Shown here: piece after piece, positions 16,940-25,946 of the stretch
Layout of the letters: the number at the start of each line of letters is the position of its first letter
Numbering within the stretch: the first letter of the stretch is position 1
Assembly: GCF_013839445.1 (NCBI RefSeq)
Contig: NZ_JACDIT010000006.1
Span: 62,001-126,000 of the forward strand
Reading direction: 5' to 3'
Length of the DNA stretch: 64,000 nucleotides
From: Chthonobacter albigriseus
Lineage (GTDB): Bacteria > Pseudomonadota > Alphaproteobacteria > Rhizobiales > Pleomorphomonadaceae
Program-made: the position numbers and the translations under genes
Notes under the pieces: generated by a model
What the model was told of the DNA's origin: nothing
Databases searched by the model: none
Seen by the model: only the letters and a program-made list of their open reading frames with translations

Positions 16940-18250
16940 ATGAAATTCTTCGGAGGCGCTTCGGCGCTGGCGCTTGCCGCATTCCTCGCCACCCCGGTGG
17001 CGGCTCAGATGCCCGGCAAGTTCGACGGCGTCACCATCGACGCCAAACTGATCGGCGGACAGCAGTACGAGGCGCTTTACGCCCGCATCGCGGAGTGGGA
17101 GGCGGCGACCGGAGCGAAAGTCAACATCCTGTCCAAGAAGAACCACTTCGAGCTGGACAAGGAATTCAAGTCCGACATCGCATCCGGCACGATCAACTGG
17201 TGCGTCGGCTCGAACCATACCTCGTTCGCACCGCAGTACCCCAGCCTCTACACCGATCTCACGGCGCTGATCCCCGCGGACGAGATCGCCAAGTTCGTCC
17301 CGGCGAACATCGGCGCCTCCACGGTCGACGGCAGGCTGGTGATGCTGCCGCGCGCCCAGTTCGACGTTTCGGCGCTCTACTACCAGAAGAGCCTCTACCA
17401 GGACGACGCCAAGAAGGCCGCCTTCAAGGAAAAGTACGGCTACGACCTCGCTCCGCCCAAGACGTGGAAGGAAGTCACCGACCAGGCGATCTTCTTCTCC
17501 GATCCGCCGAACTTCTACGGCACCCAGTTCGCCGGCAAGGAAGAGGGCCTCAACGGCCGCTTCTATGAAATGCTGGTCGCTGAGGGCGGCGAGTACATCG
17601 ACGGGGACGGCAAGCCGGCCTTCAACTCGGAAGCCGGTATCCGGGCGCTGGACTGGTTCGTCAACCTCTACAAGGCCAAGGCCGTGCCGGCCGGCACCAC
17701 GAACTACCTGTGGGACGAACTCGGCGCCGGCTTCGCATCGGGCACGATCGCCATCAACCTCGACTGGCCCGGCTGGTCCGGCTACTTCAACGATCCGAAG
17801 TCGTCCAAGGCGGCCGGCAACGTCGGCGTGGTCGTTCAGCCGGCGGGATCGTCGGGCAAGCACACCGGCTGGTCCGGCGCGCACGGCTTCTCGGTGACCG
17901 AGTCCTGCCCGACCAAGGAAGCGGCCGCCTCGCTCGTCTGGTGGCTGACCAACGAGGACAGCCAGAAGATCGAAGCGGGCAACGGCTCGCTGCCGACCCG
18001 CGGTTCGGTGTGGGACTGGGTGATCGCCCAGGCGGAAACCGATCCCTACAAGAAGGAGGTCCTGACCGCCTTCCAGGAGGCGGGCACGCACGCCTTCCCC
18101 GTGCCGCCGCTGGCGGAGTGGATCGAGATCTCCAACGTGGTCTATCCGGAACTGCAGGCCGCCATCCTCGGCGACAAGACCTCCAAGGAAGCCCTCGACA
18201 CCGCCGCTGAAAAGGCGACGCAGGTGCTGCAGGACGCGGGCAAGCTCTGA
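16940..18250 (+). CDS. CUT1-type sugar ABC transporter substrate-binding protein
   Basis: 436 residues with Sec signal peptide (MKFFGGASALALAAFLATPVAAQ). Family 1 extracellular solute-binding fold: YEALYARIAEWEAATGAKVNIL, AQFDVSALYYQKSLYQ, PKTWKEVTDQA and GWSGAHGFSVTESCPTKEAAASLV are standard landmarks of sugar, polyol or oligosaccharide binding proteins. It is preceded by an AGGAG-type ribosome site and followed by a strong hairpin before the permease genes, again favouring high binding-protein output. The ligand should be the carbohydrate degraded by the downstream enolase-superfamily, mutarotase-like and dehydrogenase genes. Confidence 0.92.
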   Translation: MKFFGGASALALAAFLATPVAAQMPGKFDGVTIDAKLIGGQQYEALYARIAEWEAATGAKVNILSKKNHFELDKEFKSDIASGTINWCVGSNHTSFAPQYPSLYTDLTALIPADEIAKFVPANIGASTVDGRLVMLPRAQFDVSALYYQKSLYQDDAKKAAFKEKYGYDLAPPKTWKEVTDQAIFFSDPPNFYGTQFAGKEEGLNGRFYEMLVAEGGEYIDGDGKPAFNSEAGIRALDWFVNLYKAKAVPAGTTNYLWDELGAGFASGTIAINLDWPGWSGYFNDPKSSKAAGNVGVVVQPAGSSGKHTGWSGAHGFSVTESCPTKEAAASLVWWLTNEDSQKIEAGNGSLPTRGSVWDWVIAQAETDPYKKEVLTAFQEAGTHAFPVPPLAEWIEISNVVYPELQAAILGDKTSKEALDTAAEKATQVLQDAGKL

Positions 18251-18262
18251 TTTGCCGATAGG

Positions 18263-18286
18263 CCGGCGCCCGGTGACGGGCGCCGG
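18263..18286 (+). terminator. Intra-operon GC hairpin after the sugar-binding protein gene
   Basis: Perfect 10-bp stem CCGGCGCCCG (18263-18272) with CGGGCGCCGG (18277-18286) around a GTGA loop, 12 bases after the stop. No T-run, so it is probably a stabiliser or partial terminator, like the one at 4486. Confidence 0.6.
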
Positions 18287-18377
18287 TCTCCGCGCCCGCC
18301 CGACGTGGTCGGCCGGGCGAACGTCGCCGGTGTCCCGACAGGCACGCCACCTCGTCCTGAACACACCCCCGGCCGTC

Positions 18378-19274
18378 ATGCGCAAACTTCGCGTCTCCGC
18401 TCCGGTCCTGCTGCTGATGCCCGCCATCCTCGTGATCGCGGCGGTGGTGGTGGTCCCGCTCATCCTCTCCTTCTATTCGTCCTTCACGTCGTTCCGGCTG
18501 ACCAAGCCGGAGACGCTGTTCGTCTTCATCGGCCTGCGCAACTACGTCACCGTGCTTTCCGACCCGGTGTTCTGGACGGCCTTCGGCCGGACGGTGCTGC
18601 TGCTGACGATCGCACTCAACGTGGAGATGCTGCTCGGGCTCGGCCTGGCGATGATGGTCGACCGGGCGACGCGCGGGCAGCGTATGCTGCGCACGATGAT
18701 GATGTTCCCGATGATGTTCTCGCCCATCCTCGTCGGCTTCCAGTTCAAGTTCCTGTTCAACGACAACGTCGGCCTCGTCAACAACGCCCTTCAATCGCTG
18801 GGTCTGACGGACCAGGCGATCCCCTGGCTGATTGAGGGCGACCTCGCCTTCTTCGCCATCCTGGTCGCCGAAGTCTGGTCGTCCACGTCGGTCTTCGCGA
18901 TCCTGATCCTCGCCGGCCTGCTGGCAATGCCCCGCGAGCCGATCGAGGCCGCCCGGGTCGATGGCTGCACGCCCTGGCAGACGTTCCGCTACGTGACCTG
19001 GCCGTTCGTGATGCCGTTCGCCTACATCGCCATGACGATCCGATCGCTCGACGTCGCCCGCGCCTATGACATCGTGAAGATCATGACCGACGGCGGACCG
19101 GCGCGGCGCACAGAGCTGATCTGGACGCTGGTGGGGCGCATCGCCTACAGCGACGCCCGAATGGGGCTCGCCAACGCGATGGCCTACTTCTCGATCCTGC
19201 TGTCGATCCTGTTCACCGTCTACTTCTACCGGAAGCTCGCCGCGGCGCGCACCCAGATCGCTGCGGAGTGGTGA
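18378..19274 (+). CDS. Sugar ABC transporter permease (MalF/UgpA type)
   Basis: 298 residues, six predicted membrane spans beginning VLLLMPAILVIAAVVVVPLILSFY. The EAA coupling motif EAARVDGCTPWQTFRYVTWP is near residue 190. I chose the ATG at 18378, which gives the usual short cytoplasmic N-terminus MRKLRVSAP; an upstream in-frame start near 18252 would run through the hairpin. It partners with the next permease. Confidence 0.9.
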   Translation: MRKLRVSAPVLLLMPAILVIAAVVVVPLILSFYSSFTSFRLTKPETLFVFIGLRNYVTVLSDPVFWTAFGRTVLLLTIALNVEMLLGLGLAMMVDRATRGQRMLRTMMMFPMMFSPILVGFQFKFLFNDNVGLVNNALQSLGLTDQAIPWLIEGDLAFFAILVAEVWSSTSVFAILILAGLLAMPREPIEAARVDGCTPWQTFRYVTWPFVMPFAYIAMTIRSLDVARAYDIVKIMTDGGPARRTELIWTLVGRIAYSDARMGLANAMAYFSILLSILFTVYFYRKLAAARTQIAAEW

Positions 19275-19275
19275 C

Positions 19276-20142
19276 ATGGACCGCAATTCGAGTGCCCGCT
19301 CCACCCGCCGCCTGCTCGCCTTCGGCCACTTCGTCGGCCTGTTCCTGGCGATGACGGTGATCTGCCTGCCGGGTCTGTGGATCGTCCTCAACTCGCTGCG
19401 CCCCGCCGTGGAGATCATGGCCAAGCCGCCGGTCTGGATCCCGCAGGATCTTTCACTCGACGCCTACGTGGCGATGTTCGGCCGGGTCGGACAGGGCGGC
19501 ATCCCCGTCTGGGACTACTTCCGCAACTCGCTGATCATCTCGGTGACCTCCACCGTGATCGCCATCGCTATCGGGATGAGCGGCGGCTACGCCTTCGCGC
19601 GCTACCGGTTCCGGGGCAAGTCCACGCTGTTCCTCGGCTTCATGCTGAGCCGGACGGTGCCGGGGATCGCGCTGTCGCTGCCGCTCTTCATCATCTATGC
19701 GCGGATGGGGATCATCGACACCCACTTCTCCCTGATCGTGACCTACGTGGCCCTCAACGTGCCGTTCACGATCTGGCTGATTGAAGGCTTCTTTCGGCAG
19801 GTGCCTAAGGATCTGGCCGAAGCGGCCCAGATCGACGGCTGCACCCGCTGGCAGGCTTTCTGGGCGGTGGAGTTCCCGCTTGCGGGGCCGGGCATCGCCT
19901 CCTCCGGGATCTTCGCCTTCCTCACGTCCTGGAACGAGTTCGCGCTCGCCTCCCAACTGACCCGATCGGTGAATTCCAAGACCCTGCCGGTCGGCCTCCT
20001 CGACTACACCTCCGAGTTCACCATCGACTGGCGAGGCATGTGCGCGCTGGCGGTCGTCATGATCGTCCCCGCTCTGGCCCTGACCTTCGCGATCCAGAAA
20101 CACCTCGTGTCCGGCCTGACCTTCGGCGCGGTGAAGGGCTGA
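19276..20142 (+). CDS. Sugar ABC transporter permease (MalG/UgpE type)
   Basis: 288 residues, six membrane spans, the first being LFLAMTVICLPGLWIVLNSLR. EAA motif EAAQIDGCTRWQAFWAVEFP near residue 190. It starts 1 base after the stop of the first permease gene and 3 bases separate it from the ATPase gene, so it is tightly coupled. Inner-membrane partner of the MalF-type protein. Confidence 0.92.
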   Translation: MDRNSSARSTRRLLAFGHFVGLFLAMTVICLPGLWIVLNSLRPAVEIMAKPPVWIPQDLSLDAYVAMFGRVGQGGIPVWDYFRNSLIISVTSTVIAIAIGMSGGYAFARYRFRGKSTLFLGFMLSRTVPGIALSLPLFIIYARMGIIDTHFSLIVTYVALNVPFTIWLIEGFFRQVPKDLAEAAQIDGCTRWQAFWAVEFPLAGPGIASSGIFAFLTSWNEFALASQLTRSVNSKTLPVGLLDYTSEFTIDWRGMCALAVVMIVPALALTFAIQKHLVSGLTFGAVKG

Positions 20143-20145
20143 TCC

Positions 20146-21252
20146 ATGGCAACCGTCACTCTCGAAAAGCTGGTCAAGCGGTATGGCAACCTGGAGGTCG
20201 TACACGGCATCGACCTCGCCATCCGCGACCGCGAGTTCATTGCCCTGGTTGGGCCGTCCGGCTGCGGCAAGTCGACCACGCTGCGGATGATCGCCGGCCT
20301 GGAGGACGTCAGCGCCGGCACGATCCGCATCGGCGGCGACATCGTCAACGATCTGCCGCCGCGGTCCCGCAACATCTCCATGGTGTTCCAGAGCTATGCG
20401 CTCTACCCGCACATGACGGTGGCGGAGAACATGGGCTTCTCGCTGAAGATCGCCAAGCGTCCCGCCGACGAGATCGAGCGGCGCGTGGCCGAGGCCGCCG
20501 CGATCCTGCACCTGGAGCCGCTGCTCCACCGCCGGCCGAGCCAGCTTTCCGGCGGACAACGGCAGCGCGTCGCGATGGGCCGGGCCATCGTGCGCCACCC
20601 GGAAGTCTTCCTGTTCGACGAACCGCTCTCCAACCTCGACGCAAAGCTGCGCGGGGAGATGCGGACCGAGATCAAGAAGCTGCACGCCAAGGTGCAGTCG
20701 ACGGTGGTGTATGTCACGCACGACCAGGTCGAGGCGATGACGCTCGCGGACCGAATCGTGATCATGCGCGACGGGCATATCGAGCAGGTGGGAACGCCGG
20801 ACGAGGTGTTCTCGCGCCCCGCGACGCGTTTCGTGGCGAGCTTCATCGGGTCCCCGCCGATGAACCTGGTGGACGGTGTGATCGACGCCGGGTTCGTCGT
20901 GTTCGCGAACGGGGACCGGCTGCCGGTGCCGGAGGCCTTCCGGGGCAGCGTTACGGCCGGTGAGAAGGTTGTCTTCGGCTTGCGTCCGGACGACCTCTAC
21001 CCGACCGGCCACGGCTTGCATTCCGGTGAGGCCACGGCCGTTCACGAAACGGCGTTGCGGGTCGCGATCACAGAGCCTCTCGGCAACGAAACGCTGGTCT
21101 TCCTGGAGTTCGCCGGCCGGGAGTGGGTTTCGCGCATGCTGAACCCGCGTCCGCTGGTCATCGGCGAGCCGGTCCGGGCGAGCTTCGACCTTGCCCGGGC
21201 TCACCTGTTCTCGGCCGAAACGGGCCGCGCGATCCAGCGGAAGGGAGTCTGA
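20146..21252 (+). CDS. Sugar ABC transporter ATP-binding protein (UgpC/MalK type)
   Basis: 368 residues. Walker A GPSGCGKST, Q-loop VFQSYALYPHMTV, signature LSGGQRQRVAMGRA, Walker B VFLFDEPLSNLD and switch His VTHDQVEAM are all intact. The C-terminal TOBE/MalK regulatory region is shorter and more divergent than in E. coli MalK. It completes a four-part CUT1 importer and is followed at once by catabolic genes in the same transcript. Confidence 0.92.
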   Translation: MATVTLEKLVKRYGNLEVVHGIDLAIRDREFIALVGPSGCGKSTTLRMIAGLEDVSAGTIRIGGDIVNDLPPRSRNISMVFQSYALYPHMTVAENMGFSLKIAKRPADEIERRVAEAAAILHLEPLLHRRPSQLSGGQRQRVAMGRAIVRHPEVFLFDEPLSNLDAKLRGEMRTEIKKLHAKVQSTVVYVTHDQVEAMTLADRIVIMRDGHIEQVGTPDEVFSRPATRFVASFIGSPPMNLVDGVIDAGFVVFANGDRLPVPEAFRGSVTAGEKVVFGLRPDDLYPTGHGLHSGEATAVHETALRVAITEPLGNETLVFLEFAGREWVSRMLNPRPLVIGEPVRASFDLARAHLFSAETGRAIQRKGV

Positions 21253-21253
21253 C

Positions 21254-22372
21254 ATGGCCCGGATCGAACGGATCGAACTGAGGATGGTCGACCTGCCGCC
21301 AAAGGTGAAGCGGACCGACGCGATCCAGAGCTTCGTCAGCCAGGAGACGCCCATCGTCACAATCACCGACAGCGACGGAGCCGTCGGCACCGGGTACAGC
21401 TACACGATCGGCACGGGCGGCTCATCAGTGATGCGCCTGCTGGCGGATCATCTCGCGCCCCGCCTGATCGGCCGCGATGCCGACCATTTCGAGGCGATCT
21501 GGCGAGACCTGGAATACGCCACCCACGCCACGACCATCGGCGCGATCACCGCGCTTGCCATCGCTGCGATCGACACGGCGCTTTGGGATCTGCGGGCCCG
21601 CAGGCAGGGCCTGCCGCTCTGGGTGCTGGCCGGGGGCGCCAAGGACCGCTGCCCGCTCTACACCACCGAAGGCGGCTGGTTGCACATCGAGCCGGCGGCG
21701 CTCGTCGACGACGCGTTGCAGGCGAAGGCGAAGGGATTCCGCGGCTCGAAGGTCAAGATCGGTCGGCCGCACGTCTCCGAGGACGTCGCCCGCCTGACTG
21801 CCGTCCGCAAGGCCGTCGGCGACACATATGAACTGATGACCGACGCCAACCAGGGCTTCCTCGTGGACGAGGCTATCCGCCGGGCCGATCGCCTGCGCGA
21901 CCTCGACCTCGCCTGGATCGAGGAGCCCCTGCCCGCCGACGACATCGAGGGGCACCAGAGGCTTTCCCGTTCGACCGCGACGCCGATCGCGGTGGGCGAG
22001 TCGCTCTATTCGATCCGGCATTTCCGTGAGTATCTCGCCCGCGGCGCCTGCTCCGTGGTCCAGGTCGACGTGGCGCGGATCGGCGGCATCACGCCCTGGC
22101 TCAAGGTTGCGCACATGGCCGAGGCCTTCGATGTGCCGGTCTGCCCCCACTTCCTGATGGAGTTGCACGTCAGCCTTGTCTGCGCGGTGCCGAACGGCAA
22201 GTACGTGGAGTACATTCCCCAGCTCGACGACTTGACCACGCACGGGATGACCGTGGCCGACGGCATGGCTCTCGCCCCCGCTGAGCCGGGACTCGGCATC
22301 GCGTGGGATCTCGAGGCCGTCCGCAACCGCAGCATCCCCGAGTTCACCAGAGAGATCCGGAGGACAGCATGA
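21254..22372 (+). CDS. Mandelate racemase/muconate lactonizing enzyme-family sugar-acid dehydratase
   Basis: 372 residues, enolase superfamily. Catalytic residues are readable: K166-V-K168, metal ligands Asp197 (DANQG), Glu223 (EEPL) and Glu249 (GES), and His299 (CPHF). This is the K-x-K plus His pattern of mandelate racemases and several sugar-acid dehydratases such as L-fuconate and gluconate-type enzymes. Expected reaction: dehydration of an aldonate to a 2-keto-3-deoxy acid. AAGGGAG precedes the ATG, which starts just after the ATPase stop. The gene overlaps the mutarotase gene by ATGA (22369-22372). The specific substrate is not predictable from motifs alone. Confidence 0.88.
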   Translation: MARIERIELRMVDLPPKVKRTDAIQSFVSQETPIVTITDSDGAVGTGYSYTIGTGGSSVMRLLADHLAPRLIGRDADHFEAIWRDLEYATHATTIGAITALAIAAIDTALWDLRARRQGLPLWVLAGGAKDRCPLYTTEGGWLHIEPAALVDDALQAKAKGFRGSKVKIGRPHVSEDVARLTAVRKAVGDTYELMTDANQGFLVDEAIRRADRLRDLDLAWIEEPLPADDIEGHQRLSRSTATPIAVGESLYSIRHFREYLARGACSVVQVDVARIGGITPWLKVAHMAEAFDVPVCPHFLMELHVSLVCAVPNGKYVEYIPQLDDLTTHGMTVADGMALAPAEPGLGIAWDLEAVRNRSIPEFTREIRRTA

Positions 22373-22698
22373 AGCGCTACGGCCAGGTGATCGGCGTCCG
22401 CCCCGACAAGATAGCCGAGTACAAGCGCCTTCACGCGGCCGTCTGGCCGGACGTGCTGGCGATGATCTCCGCCTGCAACATCCGCAACTACTCGATCTTC
22501 CTTCGCGAGCCGGAGAATCTGCTGTTCGCCTCCTTCGAGTATCATGGCACCGATTTTGCCGCCGACATGGCGAAGATGGCGGCCGATCCGGTGACGCAGG
22601 AGTGGTGGTCCGTCTGCATGCCCTGCCAGAACCCGCTCGCCACCCGCGGCGACGGCGAATGGTGGGCCGGCATGGAAGAGGTCTTCCACCACGACTGA
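22369..22698 (+). CDS. L-rhamnose mutarotase (RhaM)-family protein
   Basis: 109 residues of the DUF718/L-rhamnose mutarotase family, a ferredoxin-like dimer that interconverts sugar anomers. The family features are present: MKRYGQVIGVRPDKIAEYKR with YKRLHAAVWPDVL carrying the active-site Tyr and His, and the tandem Trp in EWWSV. Some relatives act on L-fucose instead. It starts inside the stop of the dehydratase gene. Supplying the right anomer to the downstream dehydrogenase is the natural role here. Confidence 0.88.
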   Translation: MKRYGQVIGVRPDKIAEYKRLHAAVWPDVLAMISACNIRNYSIFLREPENLLFASFEYHGTDFAADMAKMAADPVTQEWWSVCMPCQNPLATRGDGEWWAGMEEVFHHD

Positions 22699-22742
22699 TC
22701 GCCTGCCCGGCCGTTCGCGGCCGGATCGACGGGAATTCCAGC

Positions 22743-23804
22743 ATGACCCATTCCCTCCGCCAGTCCTGGCCGCTGCCGTCCGCCCCGCTGCCCGTCATCA
22801 CGATCGGTGCCGGCTCGATCGTGGGTGACGCGCACTTTCCCGCCTATCGCAAGGCGGGTTTCCCGATCGCCGGCGTATTCGACATCGATCACGAGCGGGC
22901 GGCCGCCGTGGCCGCGCAGTTCGGCGTGGAGACGGTGTTCACTGACTTGGATGACGCCCTGTCCCGGCAGGGCGTGGTGTTCGACCTGGCGACCCCGCCG
23001 GCGGCGCATGCCGACGTACTGTCGCGGCTGCCGGACGGTGCAGCCGTACTGATCCAGAAGCCGATGGGTCGGGATCAGGCGGACGCGACGCGGATCCTGG
23101 AGATCTGCCGCGCTAAGCGGCTCCGTGCCGCCGTCAATTTCCAGCTGCGCTTCGCTCCGATGAGCCTCGCGCTGGCGGATGCGATCGACCGCGGGTACCT
23201 GGGCGAAGTGGTGGACGTGGAGGTCCACCTGGCGATCCATACGCCATGGCATCTCTTCGCCTTCCTGAAGGGCTTGTCGCGGGTGGAGATCGCGGTCCAC
23301 TCCATCCACTACCTCGACCTGATCCGCGGGCTGATCGGCGACCCCCTCGGCGTGCACGCCAGGACCCTCGGGCACCCGAAGTCGGACATGGCCCAGACGC
23401 GCACCTCGGCCATCCTCGACTACGGCGACAGGATTCGCTGCACGCTCTCCATCAATCACGACCATGCGTTCGGGCGACGAAACCAGGTCGCCGAGATCCG
23501 CGTCGACGGCACCGACGGCGCCGCGCACATGAAGCTCGGACTGCTGCTGGACTATCCCCGCGGAGAGCCCGACGAGCTGTGGATCCGCGGCAAGGCCGAT
23601 GCCGATTGGATGCAGGTTCCGCTTGCCGGCAGCTGGTTTCCCGATGCGTTCGTTGGCCGGATGGCAAACCTCCAGCGGTTCGTGTCCGGCGAAGACGCGG
23701 GGCTCGTCGGCTCCGTCGAGGACGCCTGGTCGACCATGGCCCTCGTCGAGGCCCTCTTTCAATCGAGCGCGAGTCCGGCGACCCCGCTCGCCGAAAAGCC
23801 CTGA
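22743..23804 (+). CDS. Gfo/Idh/MocA-family NAD(P)-dependent oxidoreductase
   Basis: 353 residues. Rossmann domain at the N-terminus with a GAGSIVGDAHFPAYRKAG variant of the G-x-G-x-x-G motif (residues about 22-40), the EKP-type catalytic Lys as QKPMGRDQADA, and the C-terminal alpha/beta sheet domain with the HSIHYLDLIRGL helix typical of the family. It likely oxidises a pyranose or furanose to its lactone for the lactonase encoded on the other strand. The ATG at 22743 follows GGGAATTCCAGC and removes a long non-conserved upstream frame. Sugar specificity not determinable. Confidence 0.88.
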   Translation: MTHSLRQSWPLPSAPLPVITIGAGSIVGDAHFPAYRKAGFPIAGVFDIDHERAAAVAAQFGVETVFTDLDDALSRQGVVFDLATPPAAHADVLSRLPDGAAVLIQKPMGRDQADATRILEICRAKRLRAAVNFQLRFAPMSLALADAIDRGYLGEVVDVEVHLAIHTPWHLFAFLKGLSRVEIAVHSIHYLDLIRGLIGDPLGVHARTLGHPKSDMAQTRTSAILDYGDRIRCTLSINHDHAFGRRNQVAEIRVDGTDGAAHMKLGLLLDYPRGEPDELWIRGKADADWMQVPLAGSWFPDAFVGRMANLQRFVSGEDAGLVGSVEDAWSTMALVEALFQSSASPATPLAEKP

Positions 23805-23813
23805 GGCGGCGTC

Positions 23814-24263
23814 ATGGAACAGGTCATCTATTTCGAGGACTACCAGGCCGGTCACGTCCGGGTCACCACCGGTCGCACGATCACCGAGACCGATTTCGTG
23901 GTCCACGCGGGGCATACCGGCGACTTTTTTCCGCACCACATGGACGCGGAATTCGCCAAGACACTGCCCTTCGGCCAGCGCGTGGCCCACGGCACCATGG
24001 TGTTCGCGATCGGCGTCGGACTGACGGCCACGCTGATCAACCCCGTGGCCTTCTCCTATGGCTACGACAGACTCCGCTTCGTCCGCCCGGTCTTCATCGG
24101 CGACACCATCCGCACCCGCGTCACCATTGCGGCAAAGGAGGACGATCCGAAGCGGCCCGGGCAGGGCCGGGTCGTGGAGCGCTGCGAGGTCATCAACCAG
24201 CGGGACGAGGTGGTGCTTGCGGCCGACCACATCCTCCTCGTCGACCGCCGTCCGGCAGGTTGA
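23814..24263 (+). CDS. MaoC-like (R)-specific enoyl-CoA hydratase/dehydratase
   Basis: 149 residues, hotdog fold. The catalytic loop [10 protein letters not shown] keeps both Asp and His of the D-x-N-P-x-H motif, unlike the MaoC protein at 14415. [16 protein letters not shown] and [20 protein letters not shown] are the family core. GAGGCGG precedes the ATG by 5 bases. The two MaoC proteins in this island resemble each other in their central segments, so they may act on successive thioesters or as a heterodimer. It follows the Gfo/Idh/MocA gene by 9 bases. Confidence 0.88.
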   Translation: MEQVIYFEDYQAGHVRVTTGRTITETDFVVHAGHTGDFFPHHMDAEFAKTLPFGQRVAHGTMVFAIGVGLTATLINPVAFSYGYDRLRFVRPVFIGDTIRTRVTIAAKEDDPKRPGQGRVVERCEVINQRDEVVLAADHILLVDRRPAG

Positions 24264-24323
24264 ACCGGTACACCATTTCAGGCGGGAGCGCGGTCCGGCT
24301 CCTTCCATCTGCGAGGCTTCGCC

Positions 24324-25457
24324 ATGACGGACATCCAGTTGCGCGGAATGACCTGGAGCCATCCGCGGGGCTTCGATCCCCTGGTCGCCGCGTCCGACGC
24401 ATGGCGGGCGAGGACGGGTGTGTCGATCGCATGGGACAAGCGATCGCTGCAGGATTTCGAGTCCTTTCCCGTTCGCACCCTGGCAGAGACCTACGACCTC
24501 ATCGTCATCGATCATCCGCACGTCGGCCAGATCACCGCGGAGGACTGCCTGTTGCCGCTGGACGTGCCTGGCCGGGAGGAGGAGAGGGCGAGGCTCTCCG
24601 CCGGAAGCGTTGGTGCATCCTATCCGAGCTACCGGTGGAAGGGCCGGCAATGGGCCTTTCCGATCGACGCGGCGACGCAGGTCCAGGCCTATCGGCCGGA
24701 CCGCCTCCCGGGGCCGCTGCAAAGCTTTGACGAGGTGGTCACGCTCGCCCGGGCCGGAGCCGTGATCCTGCCACTCCGGCCACCGCACTCCTTGATGTGC
24801 TTCTTCACCCTGGCCGCGCACCTGGGCCACGCCTGCTCGACCGAGGGTCCGGAGCTGATCGACCCGCAAGCCGGGGCCGCGGTCTACGAACACCTGCATT
24901 CGCTCGCCTCGGTGGTCGACCCCGCCGGGTTCGAGATGGATCCGATCGCCGCGTTCGAAGCGATGGCCGAGCCGACATCCCGGTTCCGGTCAGCGCCGCT
25001 GATCTACGGCTACGTCAACTACGCGATCGACGGATTCCGGCCGTCCCGGATCGCCTTTGGGGACATGCCGGTGATCGACGGGCGGCCGCCGCACGGCTCC
25101 GCCCTCGGCGGCACGGGCATCGCCGTTTCAGCATTCTCGGCCAACCCGGAGGCCGCGGTAGACTTCGCCTACTGGGTTGCCGGAGGGGAGGTCCAGCGCG
25201 GCCTCTATGCTACGGCCGGCGGGCAGCCGGGCCATTCGGACGCCTGGACGGATGCTGCGACGAACGATGCCACGCACGGCTTCTACCGCGCAACGCGCCG
25301 GACGTTGGATGGGGCCTGGCTCAGGCCGCGCCACGACGGATACATGCCGTTCCAGCATGAAGCGGCGGAGTTGATCAATCAGACCCTTCGCCGGGGATCG
25401 AACGCCGAAGCCTTCATCCGGTCCCTCAACCACCTCTACCGGCAGAGCTTCCGCTAG
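24324..25457 (+). CDS. Family 1 solute-binding-protein-like protein without signal peptide
   Basis: 377 residues with the fold landmarks of family 1 extracellular solute-binding proteins: LVAASDAWRARTGVSIAW, TYDLIVIDHPHVGQI, QWAFPIDAATQVQAYRPDRL, SAFSANPEAAVDFAYWVAGGEVQ. It starts MTDIQLRGMTWSHPRGFDPL, with no hydrophobic leader and no upstream frame that would supply one; GAGG precedes the ATG. It therefore looks cytoplasmic. It ends the sugar island operon after the second MaoC gene. A role as a cytoplasmic sensor or chaperone of an acid or CoA ester, or an enzyme-associated protein, is possible; loss of secretion by decay is the alternative. Confidence 0.75.
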   Translation: MTDIQLRGMTWSHPRGFDPLVAASDAWRARTGVSIAWDKRSLQDFESFPVRTLAETYDLIVIDHPHVGQITAEDCLLPLDVPGREEERARLSAGSVGASYPSYRWKGRQWAFPIDAATQVQAYRPDRLPGPLQSFDEVVTLARAGAVILPLRPPHSLMCFFTLAAHLGHACSTEGPELIDPQAGAAVYEHLHSLASVVDPAGFEMDPIAAFEAMAEPTSRFRSAPLIYGYVNYAIDGFRPSRIAFGDMPVIDGRPPHGSALGGTGIAVSAFSANPEAAVDFAYWVAGGEVQRGLYATAGGQPGHSDAWTDAATNDATHGFYRATRRTLDGAWLRPRHDGYMPFQHEAAELINQTLRRGSNAEAFIRSLNHLYRQSFR

Positions 25458-25556
25458 GCGCCGACCCAGGTTGTTCTGGATCAAGGACGGAAGCCGTTCC
25501 CTTGTCCATGCTCACCGGAATTCGATGGCCTGAACCTTGTCTCGGGAGAGCTCCGC

Positions 25557-25856
25557 ATGCGTGTCCCCCTGCTCCTGATGAGTGCCTTCGTCTTCCTCCT
25601 CGCGCCGGCGGCGCATGCCGGGGTCGCCGAGGGCAAGGCGATCGCCGAGCAGTGGTGCCAGGAGTGCCATCTGGTCAAGGGTGACCAGGCGGAGGGCACC
25701 GAGAGCGCTCCTCCTTTCCCTGAAATCGCAGCCAAGCGTAGCGACCAGGAGATCGTGGGATTCCTCTTCGATCCACATCCGCCGATGGCCCAGTTGAACC
25801 TCTCCCGCCAGGAGACGAAGGATCTCGTGGCCTATATCCGGTCGCAGGCGAAATGA
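25557..25856 (+). CDS. Small class I cytochrome c
   Basis: 99 residues with a Sec signal peptide (MRVPLLLMSAFVFLLAPAAHA) and one haem-binding motif CQECH at 34-38. MAQL in the C-terminal half offers the sixth ligand Met. The size and the helix LSRQETKDLVAYIRSQ match small monohaem periplasmic cytochromes. GGAGAG lies before the ATG. The gene stands alone between the sugar island and the tandem hydrolase, so its electron partner is not evident. Confidence 0.88.
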   Translation: MRVPLLLMSAFVFLLAPAAHAGVAEGKAIAEQWCQECHLVKGDQAEGTESAPPFPEIAAKRSDQEIVGFLFDPHPPMAQLNLSRQETKDLVAYIRSQAK

Positions 25857-25946
25857 GGCCACGGGAGACCAGGGTTGCTTTCCTTGTCGGATTGGAAACC
25901 GCTCGCCGGTAGAGTTGCCGACGACACATTCCAAACTGGCCATTGA

